This document shows, piece by piece, positions 27,613 to 36,439 of a stretch of DNA of 64,000 bases (the stretch's first letter is position 1; each line of letters opens with the position of its first letter). Under the pieces are notes generated by a model. The model did not search any database, was not told where the DNA came from, and was given only the letters and a program-made list of their open reading frames with translations. Position numbers and translations under genes: made by a program. The DNA comes from JBEVOS01 sp044226655 (lineage in GTDB: Bacteria; Pseudomonadota; Alphaproteobacteria; Caulobacterales; Aquidulcibacteraceae), in assembly GCA_044226655.1 (NCBI GenBank), contig JBGAGO010000001.1, positions 744,001 through 808,000 on the forward strand, written 5' to 3'.

Positions 27613-28323
27613 ATGCGCGTCATCGCCGCTCTTGCAGCACTTGTTCTCGCGGTCGCTTGCTCCAGAGGCGCGCCCGCCGTCGATGGCGCCGCGCGCGCCG
27701 AGGCCCAGGCCCGCGCCGTCGAAACGCAGGAGGCCTTCATCGCGCGCTGCACGCGCGAAACCATCGCGTCGAATCCGCAATCGCGCGCCTGGGCGCAATC
27801 TTCCTGCGAACAGACCTGGGAGATTGTCGCGGCCGCAGGCCCGCTCGCCGACACCATTCTCGCCGCCGCGCCCGAGACGGCGGTCCCTGCCGATCTCACG
27901 GCGCTCCGCGCGCGGCTGACCGCGATCCGCTGGTCTGCGCGCGCGACGCCGCCAGCGCTCGCGAACGGAACGCTGCGCGATCTCGCCGTCTCGCTCAATC
28001 GCGCGCCGCCGGCGCTTTCCTTTGCATGGCAGAGCAATGGGCAGACCGTGCCCTATGATTTGGCGCAGGCGCTACGCGGGCGCGGCGCGACGCTGACGCT
28101 CGTCGCCTGCCAATCCTATGGCGGGCCCTACGAGGTCGTGCGTCTGTTCCGTGTCGAAGCGCCCGGCAAGGCGCCGTTCGGCCTCAGCATCTATGCCGTC
28201 GACGCGGCGACGGCGACGAGCTACGCCGCGTTCACGGCCTCGCTCGATCTCTCGGGCGCCGCGCCCACGCTCGCCCGGGCCCGCGCCAGCGGCGGCGATT
28301 GGGCGCCGCGCTGTCCGGAGTGA
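27613..28323 (+). CDS. Putative lipoprotein of unknown function
   Basis: 236 aa from the ATG at 27613, which has a purine-rich GGGGGAAG ribosome site. The N terminus is a lipoprotein signal with lipobox LAVAC (Cys at about residue 16). The mature part has no motif I recognise; it has three further cysteines around residues 36-64 and one near the C terminus, consistent with a periplasmic fold with disulfides. It ends in a convergent intergenic stretch that holds a REP-like palindrome. Confidence 0.7.
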   Translation: MRVIAALAALVLAVACSRGAPAVDGAARAEAQARAVETQEAFIARCTRETIASNPQSRAWAQSSCEQTWEIVAAAGPLADTILAAAPETAVPADLTALRARLTAIRWSARATPPALANGTLRDLAVSLNRAPPALSFAWQSNGQTVPYDLAQALRGRGATLTLVACQSYGGPYEVVRLFRVEAPGKAPFGLSIYAVDAATATSYAAFTASLDLSGAAPTLARARASGGDWAPRCPE

Positions 28324-28356
28324 TGGAAGGCGCACGCCTTTCCTCTTGAAACCTGT

Positions 28357-28411
28357 GTACCGCCGGCTTCCAGCCGGCATAGTGCGCCTGCCGGCTGGAA
28401 GCCGGCGGTAC
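28357..28411. repeat. REP-like palindrome, copy 1
   Basis: A perfect 23-bp arm at 28357-28379 (starting GTACCGCCGGC) is repeated inverted at 28389-28411 across a 9-nt loop. It lies between the convergent lipoprotein and amidase genes. An identical pair of arms with a different 9-nt loop stands at 50117-50171. See findings. Confidence 0.92.
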
Positions 28412-28418
28412 GAAGCGG

Positions 28419-29849
28419 TCACAACGCCGGCGGCTTGAAGCCGAACGCTTCGTCGAGCGCCTCGGCATAGTCGAGCACGGCTTCCTCTTCGTTCCAGCGT
28501 CCGATCACCTGCACGCCGACCGGCATGCCCTCGGACGTGCGGCCTGCAGGCGCGGCGAGCGCGGGCATGTGCAGTGACGTCGCCAGCGCGATCCAATCGA
28601 GCATGTGCGCGTAGGGGATTGTGCGGTTGTCTATTTGCAGACTGCGTCCGTAGAACGCGCTGTGATCGTGTGGGAAGGCGGTCGTCACCGAAATCGGCGC
28701 CAGCACCGCGTCCCAGCCCTCCGCGAAGAAGCCGGCCATCATCTTCTTGAACGCATCGCGCATGCCCATCGAGACCAGCACTTCGCGGAAGCGCGCATTG
28801 GTGCCGAGGCGCGAGCGTTCTTCCGAATAGCGCGACGCGCCCGCCTTTACCGCGGCGAGATCGCTGGCGCGCTGCGCGTCCAGGACCGCGGCCGCTTCCT
28901 CGGGAAGGCCCGCGCCGATGATCGGCATGAGGATGCCCAGATAGGCGTCCAGCATTGGGCCCATCGGCACGGGCGGCTTGGCCGCGCGCACATCGGCGCC
29001 TTGCTGTTTCAGCACCTCCGCTGCGCGCTCCACAGCCGCGCGAGAATCGGCGCTCAGCTGAAATTCCGGTTCATCGAGCCAGAGTGCGACGCGGCGACCT
29101 TTGATGCCCTGCGCCGCACGCGCCGGCGCATCGCGCAGCACGCCATAGAGCAAGCGCAGATCGGCGGGCGTGCGCGCCATCGGTCCCATCACGCCCAGAT
29201 CGCCTTCCGCTTCGATGCCGGGCGGTGGCGGCACGTGGCCGCGTCCTGGCAATTGGCCCCAAGTGGGCTTCAGCGCATAGATTCCGCAAAAATTCGCCGG
29301 AATGCGCAGCGAGCCGCCGATGTCGGAACCGATTTCGATCGACGTCACGCCCGTCGCAAGCGCAGCCGCCGCGCCGCCGGACGAGCCGCCGGGCGTGCGC
29401 GTCACGTCGTAGGGATTCTTGGTGGCGCCATAGACCGAATTGTAGCTCTGCCAATCGCCGAGATGGATTGGCACATTGGTCTTGCCCCATGGGATCGCGC
29501 CGGCGCGGCGCGCGCGGGCGACAACTTCCGCGTCGCGGCAATTCTTGTCGCGATCAGCATAATCCGGATTGCCGCACACGGCTGGCATGCCCTCGACGTC
29601 GAAGCCGTCTTTCACGGTCATCGGAAGGCCGGCCAAAGCGCCGAGCGTCTGGCCCTTCGCGCGCGCCTCGTCGATCGCGGCGGCGTCGCGCTGCGCCCGC
29701 GCTACGTCCTTCGCCACCACCATATTGAGCGCGCCGTGCAGCGCTTCGTTGCGCGCCAGCGCGGCGTCGAGCAATTCGCGCGCCGACACGCGCTTGGCGT
29801 TCAGATCGCCCACAAGCTCGGTGGCGGAGCGATAAGTCAGATCGGTCAT
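28419..29849 (-). CDS. Amidase (amidase signature family)
   Basis: 476 aa. The Ser-cisSer-Lys triad of the family can be placed: Lys in GLPMTVKDGFD, the cis-Ser in TPGGSSGGAAAALATG and the nucleophile in SDIGGSLRIPANFCG. It hydrolyses an amide bond; the substrate cannot be predicted, since family members range from aryl amides to acyl-amino acids. No signal peptide, so cytoplasmic. It is followed on the same strand by the REP-like element and preceded by the hisN-like gene 51 bp upstream. Confidence 0.93.
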   Translation of the reverse strand: MTDLTYRSATELVGDLNAKRVSARELLDAALARNEALHGALNMVVAKDVARAQRDAAAIDEARAKGQTLGALAGLPMTVKDGFDVEGMPAVCGNPDYADRDKNCRDAEVVARARRAGAIPWGKTNVPIHLGDWQSYNSVYGATKNPYDVTRTPGGSSGGAAAALATGVTSIEIGSDIGGSLRIPANFCGIYALKPTWGQLPGRGHVPPPPGIEAEGDLGVMGPMARTPADLRLLYGVLRDAPARAAQGIKGRRVALWLDEPEFQLSADSRAAVERAAEVLKQQGADVRAAKPPVPMGPMLDAYLGILMPIIGAGLPEEAAAVLDAQRASDLAAVKAGASRYSEERSRLGTNARFREVLVSMGMRDAFKKMMAGFFAEGWDAVLAPISVTTAFPHDHSAFYGRSLQIDNRTIPYAHMLDWIALATSLHMPALAAPAGRTSEGMPVGVQVIGRWNEEEAVLDYAEALDEAFGFKPPAL

Positions 29850-29900
29850 GCGCGTCTCCCTTTGTGTCCTTGTTAGCGCATGGTCCCGCCCCGCGCTTGA

Positions 29901-30740
29901 TCAGGCTTGCGCCAGCAGCGTCACCGCCTCCGCGCGCACGCGCGCATCGCCGGCGGCGAGCGCTTGAAATCGTGTGTCCCGCTCCAGCAGGGCGCCGCCT
30001 TCGTGCAGCGGACGTCCGCGCCAATCCGTCAGCGATCCGCCTGCGCCTTCGAGCACAGGGCCAAGCGCGGCGACATCCCAGGCCGCGAGCCCGCTTTCGA
30101 TCACCAGGTCGAGCCCGCCCAGCGCCACCATCGCGTAGGCGTAGCAATCGCAGCCATAGCGCGTCAGCCGCGCGCCATCGCGCACCGCCGCGAATGCCGT
30201 TCCTTCCGCACCGCGAAAGAGGCGCTGATCCGTCGTCGCCAGCCGTGCCTCGCCTAGCGCCGCGCAAGCGCGCGCTTGGAGCGGACGTACGCCTCCGCGC
30301 GTGCGCAGCGAGGCGCCGCCTGGCCAGCCGGCGAAGCGCTCGTCGAGATAAGGCTGATCGATCACCCCGATGATCGGGCGGCCCTCATAGGCCAGCGCGA
30401 TCAGCACGCCCCAAAGCGGCAGGCCGGAAATGAATTGCCGCGTGCCGTCGATCGGGTCGAGGATCCAAGTGAACGCGCTTTGCGCCGGGCGCTGCGCAAA
30501 TTCCTCGCCGAGAATGCCGTGGCCCGGATAGCGCGCCTCGATCAGCGCGCGCATCGCCTGTTCGGCCGCGTGGTCCGCTTCGGTGACGGGGTCGAATTTA
30601 TCGGGGTCGTGGGCGCGGCCGGTCTTAGCTTCGATGGCGTGCGGCGCCCGGAAGAAGGGCAGGATCGCCGTCCGCGCCGCATCCGCCAGCGCATCCGCAA
30701 ACGCGCGGAACTCGTCGATCTGGTCCGATGGCGGCGACAT
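29901..30740 (-). CDS. hisN: Histidinol-phosphatase, inositol-monophosphatase type
   Basis: 279 aa. The metal-binding motifs are clear: GEEF, ILDPIDGTRQFISGLPLWG (D-x2-D-G-T) and WDVAALGPVLEGAGG. The GTRQFISGLPLWG variant is typical of HisN-type histidinol-phosphate phosphatases rather than true inositol monophosphatases. It would supply histidinol for histidine synthesis, although no other his gene is close. An alternative is a general sugar- or nucleotide-phosphate phosphatase. Confidence 0.85.
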   Translation of the reverse strand: MSPPSDQIDEFRAFADALADAARTAILPFFRAPHAIEAKTGRAHDPDKFDPVTEADHAAEQAMRALIEARYPGHGILGEEFAQRPAQSAFTWILDPIDGTRQFISGLPLWGVLIALAYEGRPIIGVIDQPYLDERFAGWPGGASLRTRGGVRPLQARACAALGEARLATTDQRLFRGAEGTAFAAVRDGARLTRYGCDCYAYAMVALGGLDLVIESGLAAWDVAALGPVLEGAGGSLTDWRGRPLHEGGALLERDTRFQALAAGDARVRAEAVTLLAQA

Positions 30741-30778
30741 GCAGCTGTCTTAGCGCCGCCGGCGCCTGATGCGAAAGC

Positions 30779-31033
30779 CTAAGCGATATTGAGTTGGGGC
30801 TGGGCCAGCGCCCGCGCCATCAGGAGATCGCGTGCGGTTTCGATCAGATCGCGCAGCCGGTAATGCGCGCCGTCCGGCAGGTCGGATTCCGCCAGGCCCA
30901 TGTGCACCCAGCATTTGGAGAAGCCGTTGCTGCGCCAGGGCTGCGAGATCGGGAAGATGAAGGCCGCGCCGGTGGGAATGTGCAGCGCGCGGCGATCTTC
31001 GAGGTGAAATTCGGCGGCGGTGGGCATGGTCAT
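30779..31033 (-). CDS. Hypothetical protein, 84 aa
   Basis: 84 aa from the ATG at 31033 (or 82 aa from the ATG at 31027). The sequence has ALHIPTGAAFIFPI and WRSNGFSKCWVHMGLAE, with no signal peptide, membrane segment or known motif. A soluble cytoplasmic protein is likely. It stops 38 bp before the start of the hisN-like gene in the same direction, so the two may be co-transcribed. I do not recognise the family. Confidence 0.6.
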   Translation of the reverse strand: MTMPTAAEFHLEDRRALHIPTGAAFIFPISQPWRSNGFSKCWVHMGLAESDLPDGAHYRLRDLIETARDLLMARALAQPQLNIA

Positions 31034-31078
31034 GCGCGCACTCTGCCCGCCCCGCCTCGCCAACCCGTTAATGCGAAA

Positions 31079-31105
31079 CGGGCCCGCCAAAATTTGGCGG
31101 GCCCG
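31079..31105 (-). terminator. Perfect 27-nt palindrome after the XRE gene
   Basis: A 13-bp arm beginning CGGGCCCGCCAAA (31079-31091) is mirrored at 31093-31105 around one central base. Read on the minus strand the stem is followed by TTTCG, a short U-tract, so it may end the XRE transcript; it works equally as a palindrome in the other direction. Confidence 0.6.
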
Positions 31106-31123
31106 CGCCCCGTTCGCCCCCCG

Positions 31124-31145
31124 CCCGGCGCGCGAACGCGCCGGG
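31124..31145 (-). terminator. Second GC hairpin after the XRE gene
   Basis: A 9-bp stem CCCGGCGCG with its complement closes, on the minus strand, a TTCG tetraloop. It lies 26 bp beyond the XRE stop and 18 bp before the 27-nt palindrome. There is no U-tract; it probably acts with the next hairpin to stabilise or end the mRNA. Confidence 0.5.
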
Positions 31146-31170
31146 GGCCATTTGCCCCTGACCGAGCGCC

Positions 31171-31572
31171 TCAGGCGGCGTCGGTGGATTCGTCTTGGAG
31201 CGCCTTCGCGAGATCGAGCAGCCGGCGGCGCGGACGCTCGCCCAGCTTGTAATAGGCCCGGATCAGCTCGAGTGTTTCTTTCTGCGAAAGCACGTCGGCC
31301 GCGATCAGATCGCGATCGTTCGCGGGCGCGCCGAGCGCCGGCGGCTGCGCGGCTTGCTGCAGGCCTTCGAAGAAATAATTGACCGGCACGTTGAGCGACA
31401 CGGACAGCTCATAGAGCCGGCTGGCCGTCACGCGATTCGCGCCGCACTCATATTTCTGGATTTGTTGGAAGCGGATGCCGATGGACTCAGCGAGCTGCTG
31501 CTGCGTGAGGCCCAAAAGCCGACGGCGGCGGCGGAGCCGCTTGCCGACGTGAAGGTCGATGGTGTTCGCCAT
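31171..31572 (-). CDS. XRE-family transcriptional regulator
   Basis: 133 aa from the ATG at 31572; the frame is open for 25 more codons without family likeness. The helix-turn-helix occupies about residues 9-64: LTQQQLAESIGIRFQQIQKY is the DNA-reading region. The short C-terminal part (LIRAYYKLGERPRRRLLDLA) is a helical segment common in small alphaproteobacterial XRE regulators. Targets are unknown. It sits alone, with tandem hairpins downstream. Confidence 0.88.
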   Translation of the reverse strand: MANTIDLHVGKRLRRRRRLLGLTQQQLAESIGIRFQQIQKYECGANRVTASRLYELSVSLNVPVNYFFEGLQQAAQPPALGAPANDRDLIAADVLSQKETLELIRAYYKLGERPRRRLLDLAKALQDESTDAA

Positions 31573-31838
31573 GGATGACGCCCTGTCTCTCTCGCTGACG
31601 CCATGACCCCCGGGGCAAGGCGCTCTTCTGCGCCCCTCGCACTGCAATGGTCATGCCGGCCCCCGCATGTGGACAATCGCGCCTAGGCGCTGACCTGCAA
31701 GAGTTTTTCGTGCTTTCGTTCGCCTCCGAAGCGATTTCCGCCCCGTATTGGGGCAATCGGGCAACAGCCTGGCGCCGCAGACGCGAAGTCTGGTGACGCT
31801 TGGGTGACGTCAGAAGCCGTTTGCGGGTGCAGCTCGGC

Positions 31839-34073
31839 CTATTGCCGGGCCATCTCGGCGGTCCCGACCGCCTCGCCGTCGAGCGCCTGATCCGGGTTCA
31901 TCGTGATCGTGACCTTGCGCAGCAGGCCCGTGAACGCAAACGGCGCCGCATATCGGGACACAGGGCTCCCGCGGTCGCAGCCGATATCGAGCCCGGACCA
32001 GGAAATCAGCGTCAGAAAGCCGTGCTCGAAGGCCGCTTCCACGAGCGGCGCGCTATCGCACAAGAGGCTGGCGGTGCGATCGCCGCCCGCCTGCTTCATC
32101 TTCATCGCCAGCACGTGGTCGCCCGCGGGCAGGGCGACGGGGCTTTCCACGATCTGATGCTTGCCGCCGATGTTGAGATCGAACAGCAGGCGCCCGTCTT
32201 TCATATAGAGCGCGTAGCCGGAGGTGGCGTCGCCATGGGCGATCAGCACGCCGCTATCGCCGCCCTGGAGCGCCACATCCGCCTCGATGAGATAGTCGCG
32301 GCCCCGTACGTCGGGCGCCGCGTCCGTCGGCACATGGCCGACGCCGCGATGGAACACGTAGCGCCGCCGATGATGCGTCCGCGCCGCGTTCTCCGCGAAG
32401 CGGGGGCCGAAGCGATCGTCCAGCGGCAGCACCTGGCAGCGCTCGGCAAGCGCCCACCATTCCGCGATCATCGCATCGCGCCGCGCCGGCTCCTTGGCGG
32501 CGAGATCGTCCGTCTCCGAAAAATCGGCGTCGAGATGGTAAAGCTCCCAAACGTCCTTTTCGAACGGCGCGCCGGGCGGGTGGAAGGCGACGGCCTTCCA
32601 GCCCTCCTTCACCAGGCCGCGATGGCCGAACATCTCGAAATATTGCGCGCCGCGCTTGGCGGGCGCGCCGGGATCGAAGAGGGAGGCGGCGAAGCTCTCG
32701 CCTTCGATCGGCATCTGCGCCACGCCGTTCACCTGCGTGGGCGCCGTCACGCCGATCAGTTCCAGAAGCGTCGGCGCGAAATCGCTGGCGTGGCAAAACT
32801 GCGGGCGGATGTCGCCGCGCGCCGCGATCTTCTCGGGCCAGGACATCACCAGCGGATCGCGAATGCCGCCGCCATGCGTGTTCTGCTTGTAGCGCTTGAG
32901 CGGCGTGTTCGACGCCATCGCCCAGCCATGCGGGAAATTCGAATGCGTATCGGGCCCGCCGATATCATCGAGCCGGCGCAGCTTTTCTTCCAGTGGCTCG
33001 CCCTTGAAATTGAACGGCCCCATGGCGTTGACGAAGCCGTTGGGCCCGCCTTCCTGGCTGGCGCCGTTGTCGGACAACACGACGACCAGCGTATTTTCTA
33101 GCGCGCCCACCGTTTCCAGAAACGCCACAAGCCGCGCGAGGTGCTGATCGGCATGCTCCAGCATCGCCGCAAATGCGGCCTGCAGGCGCGTCATCACCGT
33201 GCGCTCATCGGCGCTGTGGTCTTCCCACGCTTTCACGAATTCATTGCGCGGCGGCATGCGCGTATCGGCGGGCACGAGGCCTAGCGCGATCTGCTTGGCG
33301 AGCCGCCGCTCGCGCTCCACGTCCCAGCCATGCGCAAAGCGCGCATCATATTTCAGGATGAGATCGCGCGGCGCCTGGTGCGGCGCGTGGCAGGCGCCGA
33401 GCGCGACCCAAGTGAGCCACGGCGCATCCGGCTTGTCGGCGATGTGATCGGCGATCATGCCGATGGCGTTGTCGATCAGATCGGCGGTGAGGTGATAGCC
33501 GCTCTCGTAGGTTCCCGGCGGCGCAACATGGGAATTGTCGCGCACGAGTTCAGGCGCGTATTGATCCGTCTCCGCGTCCATGAAGCCGTAATAGCGATCG
33601 AAGCCGCGGCCCAGCGGCCAGCCATCGAACGGTCCGGTCGCGCCCGTCTCGGTGAGCGGCGTGACGTGCCATTTGCCGAGCATGTAATTCTTGTAGCCAT
33701 GCGGGCGCAGCATTTCCGCGATTGTGCCGGCGCGCTTGTCGATCTTGCCGCGATAGCCCGGATAGCCGCTGTCGAAATTCGCCAGGCACCCCATGCCGAC
33801 GCTGTGATGATTACGCCCCGTCAACAGCGCCGCGCGCGTGGTCGAGCACATCGCCGTGGTGTGAAAGCCCGCATAGCGCACGCCGCGCGCCGCGATGGCG
33901 TCGATGGTCGGTGTGTCGATCGAGGAGCCATAGCAGCCGAAATCGGAAAAGCCGACATCATCAAAGAGAACGACCAGCACGTTCGGCGCGCCCGCCGGCG
34001 CTTTCGCGGGCTGTGGCCAATAGGGCTGCGAGTCCGCGATCGTCTTGCCGATCTTGCCCCTGAACTCGCCCAT
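31839..34073 (-). CDS. Arylsulfatase-like enzyme
   Basis: 744 aa sulfatase (alkaline-phosphatase fold). Metal ligands are in VLFDDVGFSDFG (Asp38-Asp39), the formylglycine site is CSTTRAALLTGRNHH (Cys76 to Arg80 form C-x-T-x-R) and the MLGKWH block is present. The canonical core is C-x-P/A-x-R, so the Thr at the third position is unusual. The long C-terminal domain after about residue 540 is beta-rich, as in large family members. No signal peptide is apparent, so the protein may act in the cytoplasm. It would release sulfate from an organic sulfate ester. Confidence 0.9.
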   Translation of the reverse strand: MGEFRGKIGKTIADSQPYWPQPAKAPAGAPNVLVVLFDDVGFSDFGCYGSSIDTPTIDAIAARGVRYAGFHTTAMCSTTRAALLTGRNHHSVGMGCLANFDSGYPGYRGKIDKRAGTIAEMLRPHGYKNYMLGKWHVTPLTETGATGPFDGWPLGRGFDRYYGFMDAETDQYAPELVRDNSHVAPPGTYESGYHLTADLIDNAIGMIADHIADKPDAPWLTWVALGACHAPHQAPRDLILKYDARFAHGWDVERERRLAKQIALGLVPADTRMPPRNEFVKAWEDHSADERTVMTRLQAAFAAMLEHADQHLARLVAFLETVGALENTLVVVLSDNGASQEGGPNGFVNAMGPFNFKGEPLEEKLRRLDDIGGPDTHSNFPHGWAMASNTPLKRYKQNTHGGGIRDPLVMSWPEKIAARGDIRPQFCHASDFAPTLLELIGVTAPTQVNGVAQMPIEGESFAASLFDPGAPAKRGAQYFEMFGHRGLVKEGWKAVAFHPPGAPFEKDVWELYHLDADFSETDDLAAKEPARRDAMIAEWWALAERCQVLPLDDRFGPRFAENAARTHHRRRYVFHRGVGHVPTDAAPDVRGRDYLIEADVALQGGDSGVLIAHGDATSGYALYMKDGRLLFDLNIGGKHQIVESPVALPAGDHVLAMKMKQAGGDRTASLLCDSAPLVEAAFEHGFLTLISWSGLDIGCDRGSPVSRYAAPFAFTGLLRKVTITMNPDQALDGEAVGTAEMARQ

Positions 34074-34374
34074 CGCGCGCCGCTCCTATGATCTGAGTCA
34101 GGGCTTGATACGCGCCGGCGCGCGGGCTGCGTCAAGTATTGGCATGGGCGAGGCCACAAGATTCAAAAGCATGCGCACATCGACAAACGCGCGTCGGCCA
34201 GCGCCCATTTTCGGTTTGCGGATTTCTCTGTCATTCCGGCCGCAGCCGCGCGATAGCGCGGCGCAGAGCCGGAACCCAAGGGATCGAAAGGCGCTGCGTT
34301 CGCCCCTGGGTTCCGGATCGATGCTGCGCATCGTCCGGAATGACAGAGGGGGCGTCAGTCCGCCCGGAAACGCG
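34074..34374. other. Intergenic region carrying a nested palindrome
   Basis: 300 bp between the sulfatase start and the typA stop. It should contain the sulfatase promoter. The only structure seen is the 123-bp palindromic element at 34226-34348. No gene is supported. Confidence 0.6.
34226..34348. repeat. 123-bp nested palindromic element
   Basis: Outer arms of 14 bp are perfect inverted repeats (CTCTGTCATTCCGG at 34226-34239 against 34335-34348). Inside, 34269-34282 pairs with 34303-34316 (13 of 14), and two small hairpins lie at 34246-34261 (CCGCGC, loop GATA) and 34319-34333 (CGATG). The fold would be a branched cruciform. It looks like a dispersed intergenic repeat; no second copy is in this window. 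Confidence 0.8.
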
Positions 34375-36201
34375 CTACACCGCCGCCTTCGCGCGACGCT
34401 TGCGTTCGTTCGGGTCGAGCCACATTTTGCGCAGGCGGATGGCGGTGGGCGTCACCTCGACCAGCTCATCATCGTCGATCCAGGCGATCGCCTGTTCGAG
34501 CGTGAGGCGGCGCGGGGGCGTGAGGCGAATGGCTTCGTCCTTGCCGCTGGCGCGCACATTGGTGAGCTTCTTGCCCTTCATGGGATTGACGTCGAGATCG
34601 TCGCTCTTGGCGTTCTCGCCGATGATCATGCCTTCATAGACATCCTCGCCGTCTGCGATGAACATCTCGCCGCGCTCTTCAAGGTTCCACAGCGCATAGG
34701 CGGTCGATTGGCCGTTGTCGTTGGAGATCAGCGCGCCGCGCAGACGCCCCGGAATTTCGCCGCGCCACGGCGCCCAATCATGGAACAGCCGGTTCATCAC
34801 GCCGGAGCCGCGCGTGTCGGTGAGGAATTCGCCGTGATAGCCGACGAGCCCGCGCGAGGGGCCATAGAAGGTGAGGCGCGTCTTGCCGCCGCCCGAAGGC
34901 CGCATGTCCTGCATCTCGGCTTTGCGCAGGCTCATCTTCTCGATCACGACGCCAGAATATTCATCGTCGACGTCGATCACGACCTCCTCGATCGGCTCGA
35001 GCGCCTGGCCGTTCTCGTGGCGCGTCAGCACCTTCGGCCGCGAGATCGAAACCTCGAAGCCTTCGCGGCGCATGGTCTCGATCAGCACGCCCAATTGCAA
35101 TTCGCCGCGGCCTGCGACCTCGAACGCATCCTTGTTATCCGTTTCGCGTACGCGGATTGCGACATTGCGTTCCGATTCCTGGCGCAGCCGTTCGCGGATC
35201 ACGCGGCTCTGCACCTTGCTGCCGGATTTGCCGGCAAGCGGGCTGTCATTGATCGACACGGTGATGGCGAGCGTCGGCGGATCGATCGGGATCGCTGCGC
35301 AGGGCGTGGCGAGATCAGGCGCGCCGATCGTGTCGGCCACGGTCGGGCCTTCGAGGCCGGCGATGGCGACGATATCGCCGGCTTCCACTTGATCGACAGG
35401 CACGCGCTTCAGGCCGCGATAGGCGAGCAGCTTGGTCAGCCGCCCGCGTTCGATCTCCTTGCCTTCGCGCGTGATCGCCTTGATCGCATCGCCGACCTTG
35501 GCGCGCCCGCTCTCGACGCGGCCCGTCAGCACGCGGCCGACATAGGCGTCGGAATCGAGCAGCGTCACCAGCATGGCGAACGAGTCATTGACGCGCGCCA
35601 CCGGCTCGGGCTCCGGCACGTGGCGCACGATGGTGTCGAACAGCGGCGTCAGATCCTGATGCGGCGCGGCCAGATCGGTCACCGCCCAGCCTTCCTTGCC
35701 GGAGGCGTAGAGGATCGGAAAATCCGCCTGCTCGTCGCTCGCGCCGAGCGCGAGAAAGAGTTCGAACACCGCATCGAGCGCCGCCGCGGGCTCGGCGTTC
35801 GGCCGGTCCACCTTGTTCAGACACACGATCGGCCGCAGCCCGCGCGCCAGCGCCTTGCCCAGCACGAATTTGGTTTGCGGCATGACGCTCTCGGCGGCGT
35901 CCACCAGCAGGATGCAGCCATCGACCATGGAGAGGATGCGCTCCACCTCGCCGCCGAAATCGGCGTGGCCGGGCGTGTCGACGATGTTGATGCGCACGTC
36001 GTTCCAGATGATCGACGTGGGCTTGGCGAGGATGGTGATGCCGCGCTCGCGCTCCTGCGGATTGGAATCCATGGCGCGTTCGTCGTGCGCTTCGTTCTCT
36101 CGGAAGGCGCCGCCTTGCGCGAGCATTTTGTCGACCAAAGTGGTCTTGCCGTGATCGACGTGGGCGATGATCGCAATATTGCGGAGACAGGGGGAGGACA
36201 C
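34375..36201 (-). CDS. typA: Translational GTPase TypA/BipA
   Basis: 608 aa from a GTG at 36201, chosen because it brings LRNIAIIAHVDHGKTTLVDK to the N terminus as in other TypA proteins, with GCGGAG about 8 bp upstream; a 33-codon extension from 36300 is not family-like. DTPGHADFGGEV and CLNKVDRP are the G3 and G4 motifs. The C-terminal segment with GGKTRLTFYGPSRGLVGYHG is typical. It binds the ribosome and assists 50S assembly and stress adaptation. It is a monocistronic minus-strand gene. Confidence 0.96.
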   Translation of the reverse strand: MSSPCLRNIAIIAHVDHGKTTLVDKMLAQGGAFRENEAHDERAMDSNPQERERGITILAKPTSIIWNDVRINIVDTPGHADFGGEVERILSMVDGCILLVDAAESVMPQTKFVLGKALARGLRPIVCLNKVDRPNAEPAAALDAVFELFLALGASDEQADFPILYASGKEGWAVTDLAAPHQDLTPLFDTIVRHVPEPEPVARVNDSFAMLVTLLDSDAYVGRVLTGRVESGRAKVGDAIKAITREGKEIERGRLTKLLAYRGLKRVPVDQVEAGDIVAIAGLEGPTVADTIGAPDLATPCAAIPIDPPTLAITVSINDSPLAGKSGSKVQSRVIRERLRQESERNVAIRVRETDNKDAFEVAGRGELQLGVLIETMRREGFEVSISRPKVLTRHENGQALEPIEEVVIDVDDEYSGVVIEKMSLRKAEMQDMRPSGGGKTRLTFYGPSRGLVGYHGEFLTDTRGSGVMNRLFHDWAPWRGEIPGRLRGALISNDNGQSTAYALWNLEERGEMFIADGEDVYEGMIIGENAKSDDLDVNPMKGKKLTNVRASGKDEAIRLTPPRRLTLEQAIAWIDDDELVEVTPTAIRLRKMWLDPNERKRRAKAAV

Positions 36202-36439
36202 GAAAAAGCTCCGCGGGATTCGCGCTAAGGCGTGGGTGGGCTGTGGAGAAGTGGGGTAATTCGCGGCAAATCCATACCCGAATCGTCGTTTCGGGGCCAT
36301 TCACGGACGCAATGTGCACCTGCGAAAAGGCATGGCCGAAATTATAACAAACAATTTCAACGTGATAAGTTTTACATGCGATCTATTCGCATGTGTAGCG
36401 GTCTTTACCACTTGCGTATTGTGCAGCGCAGTATATGTT

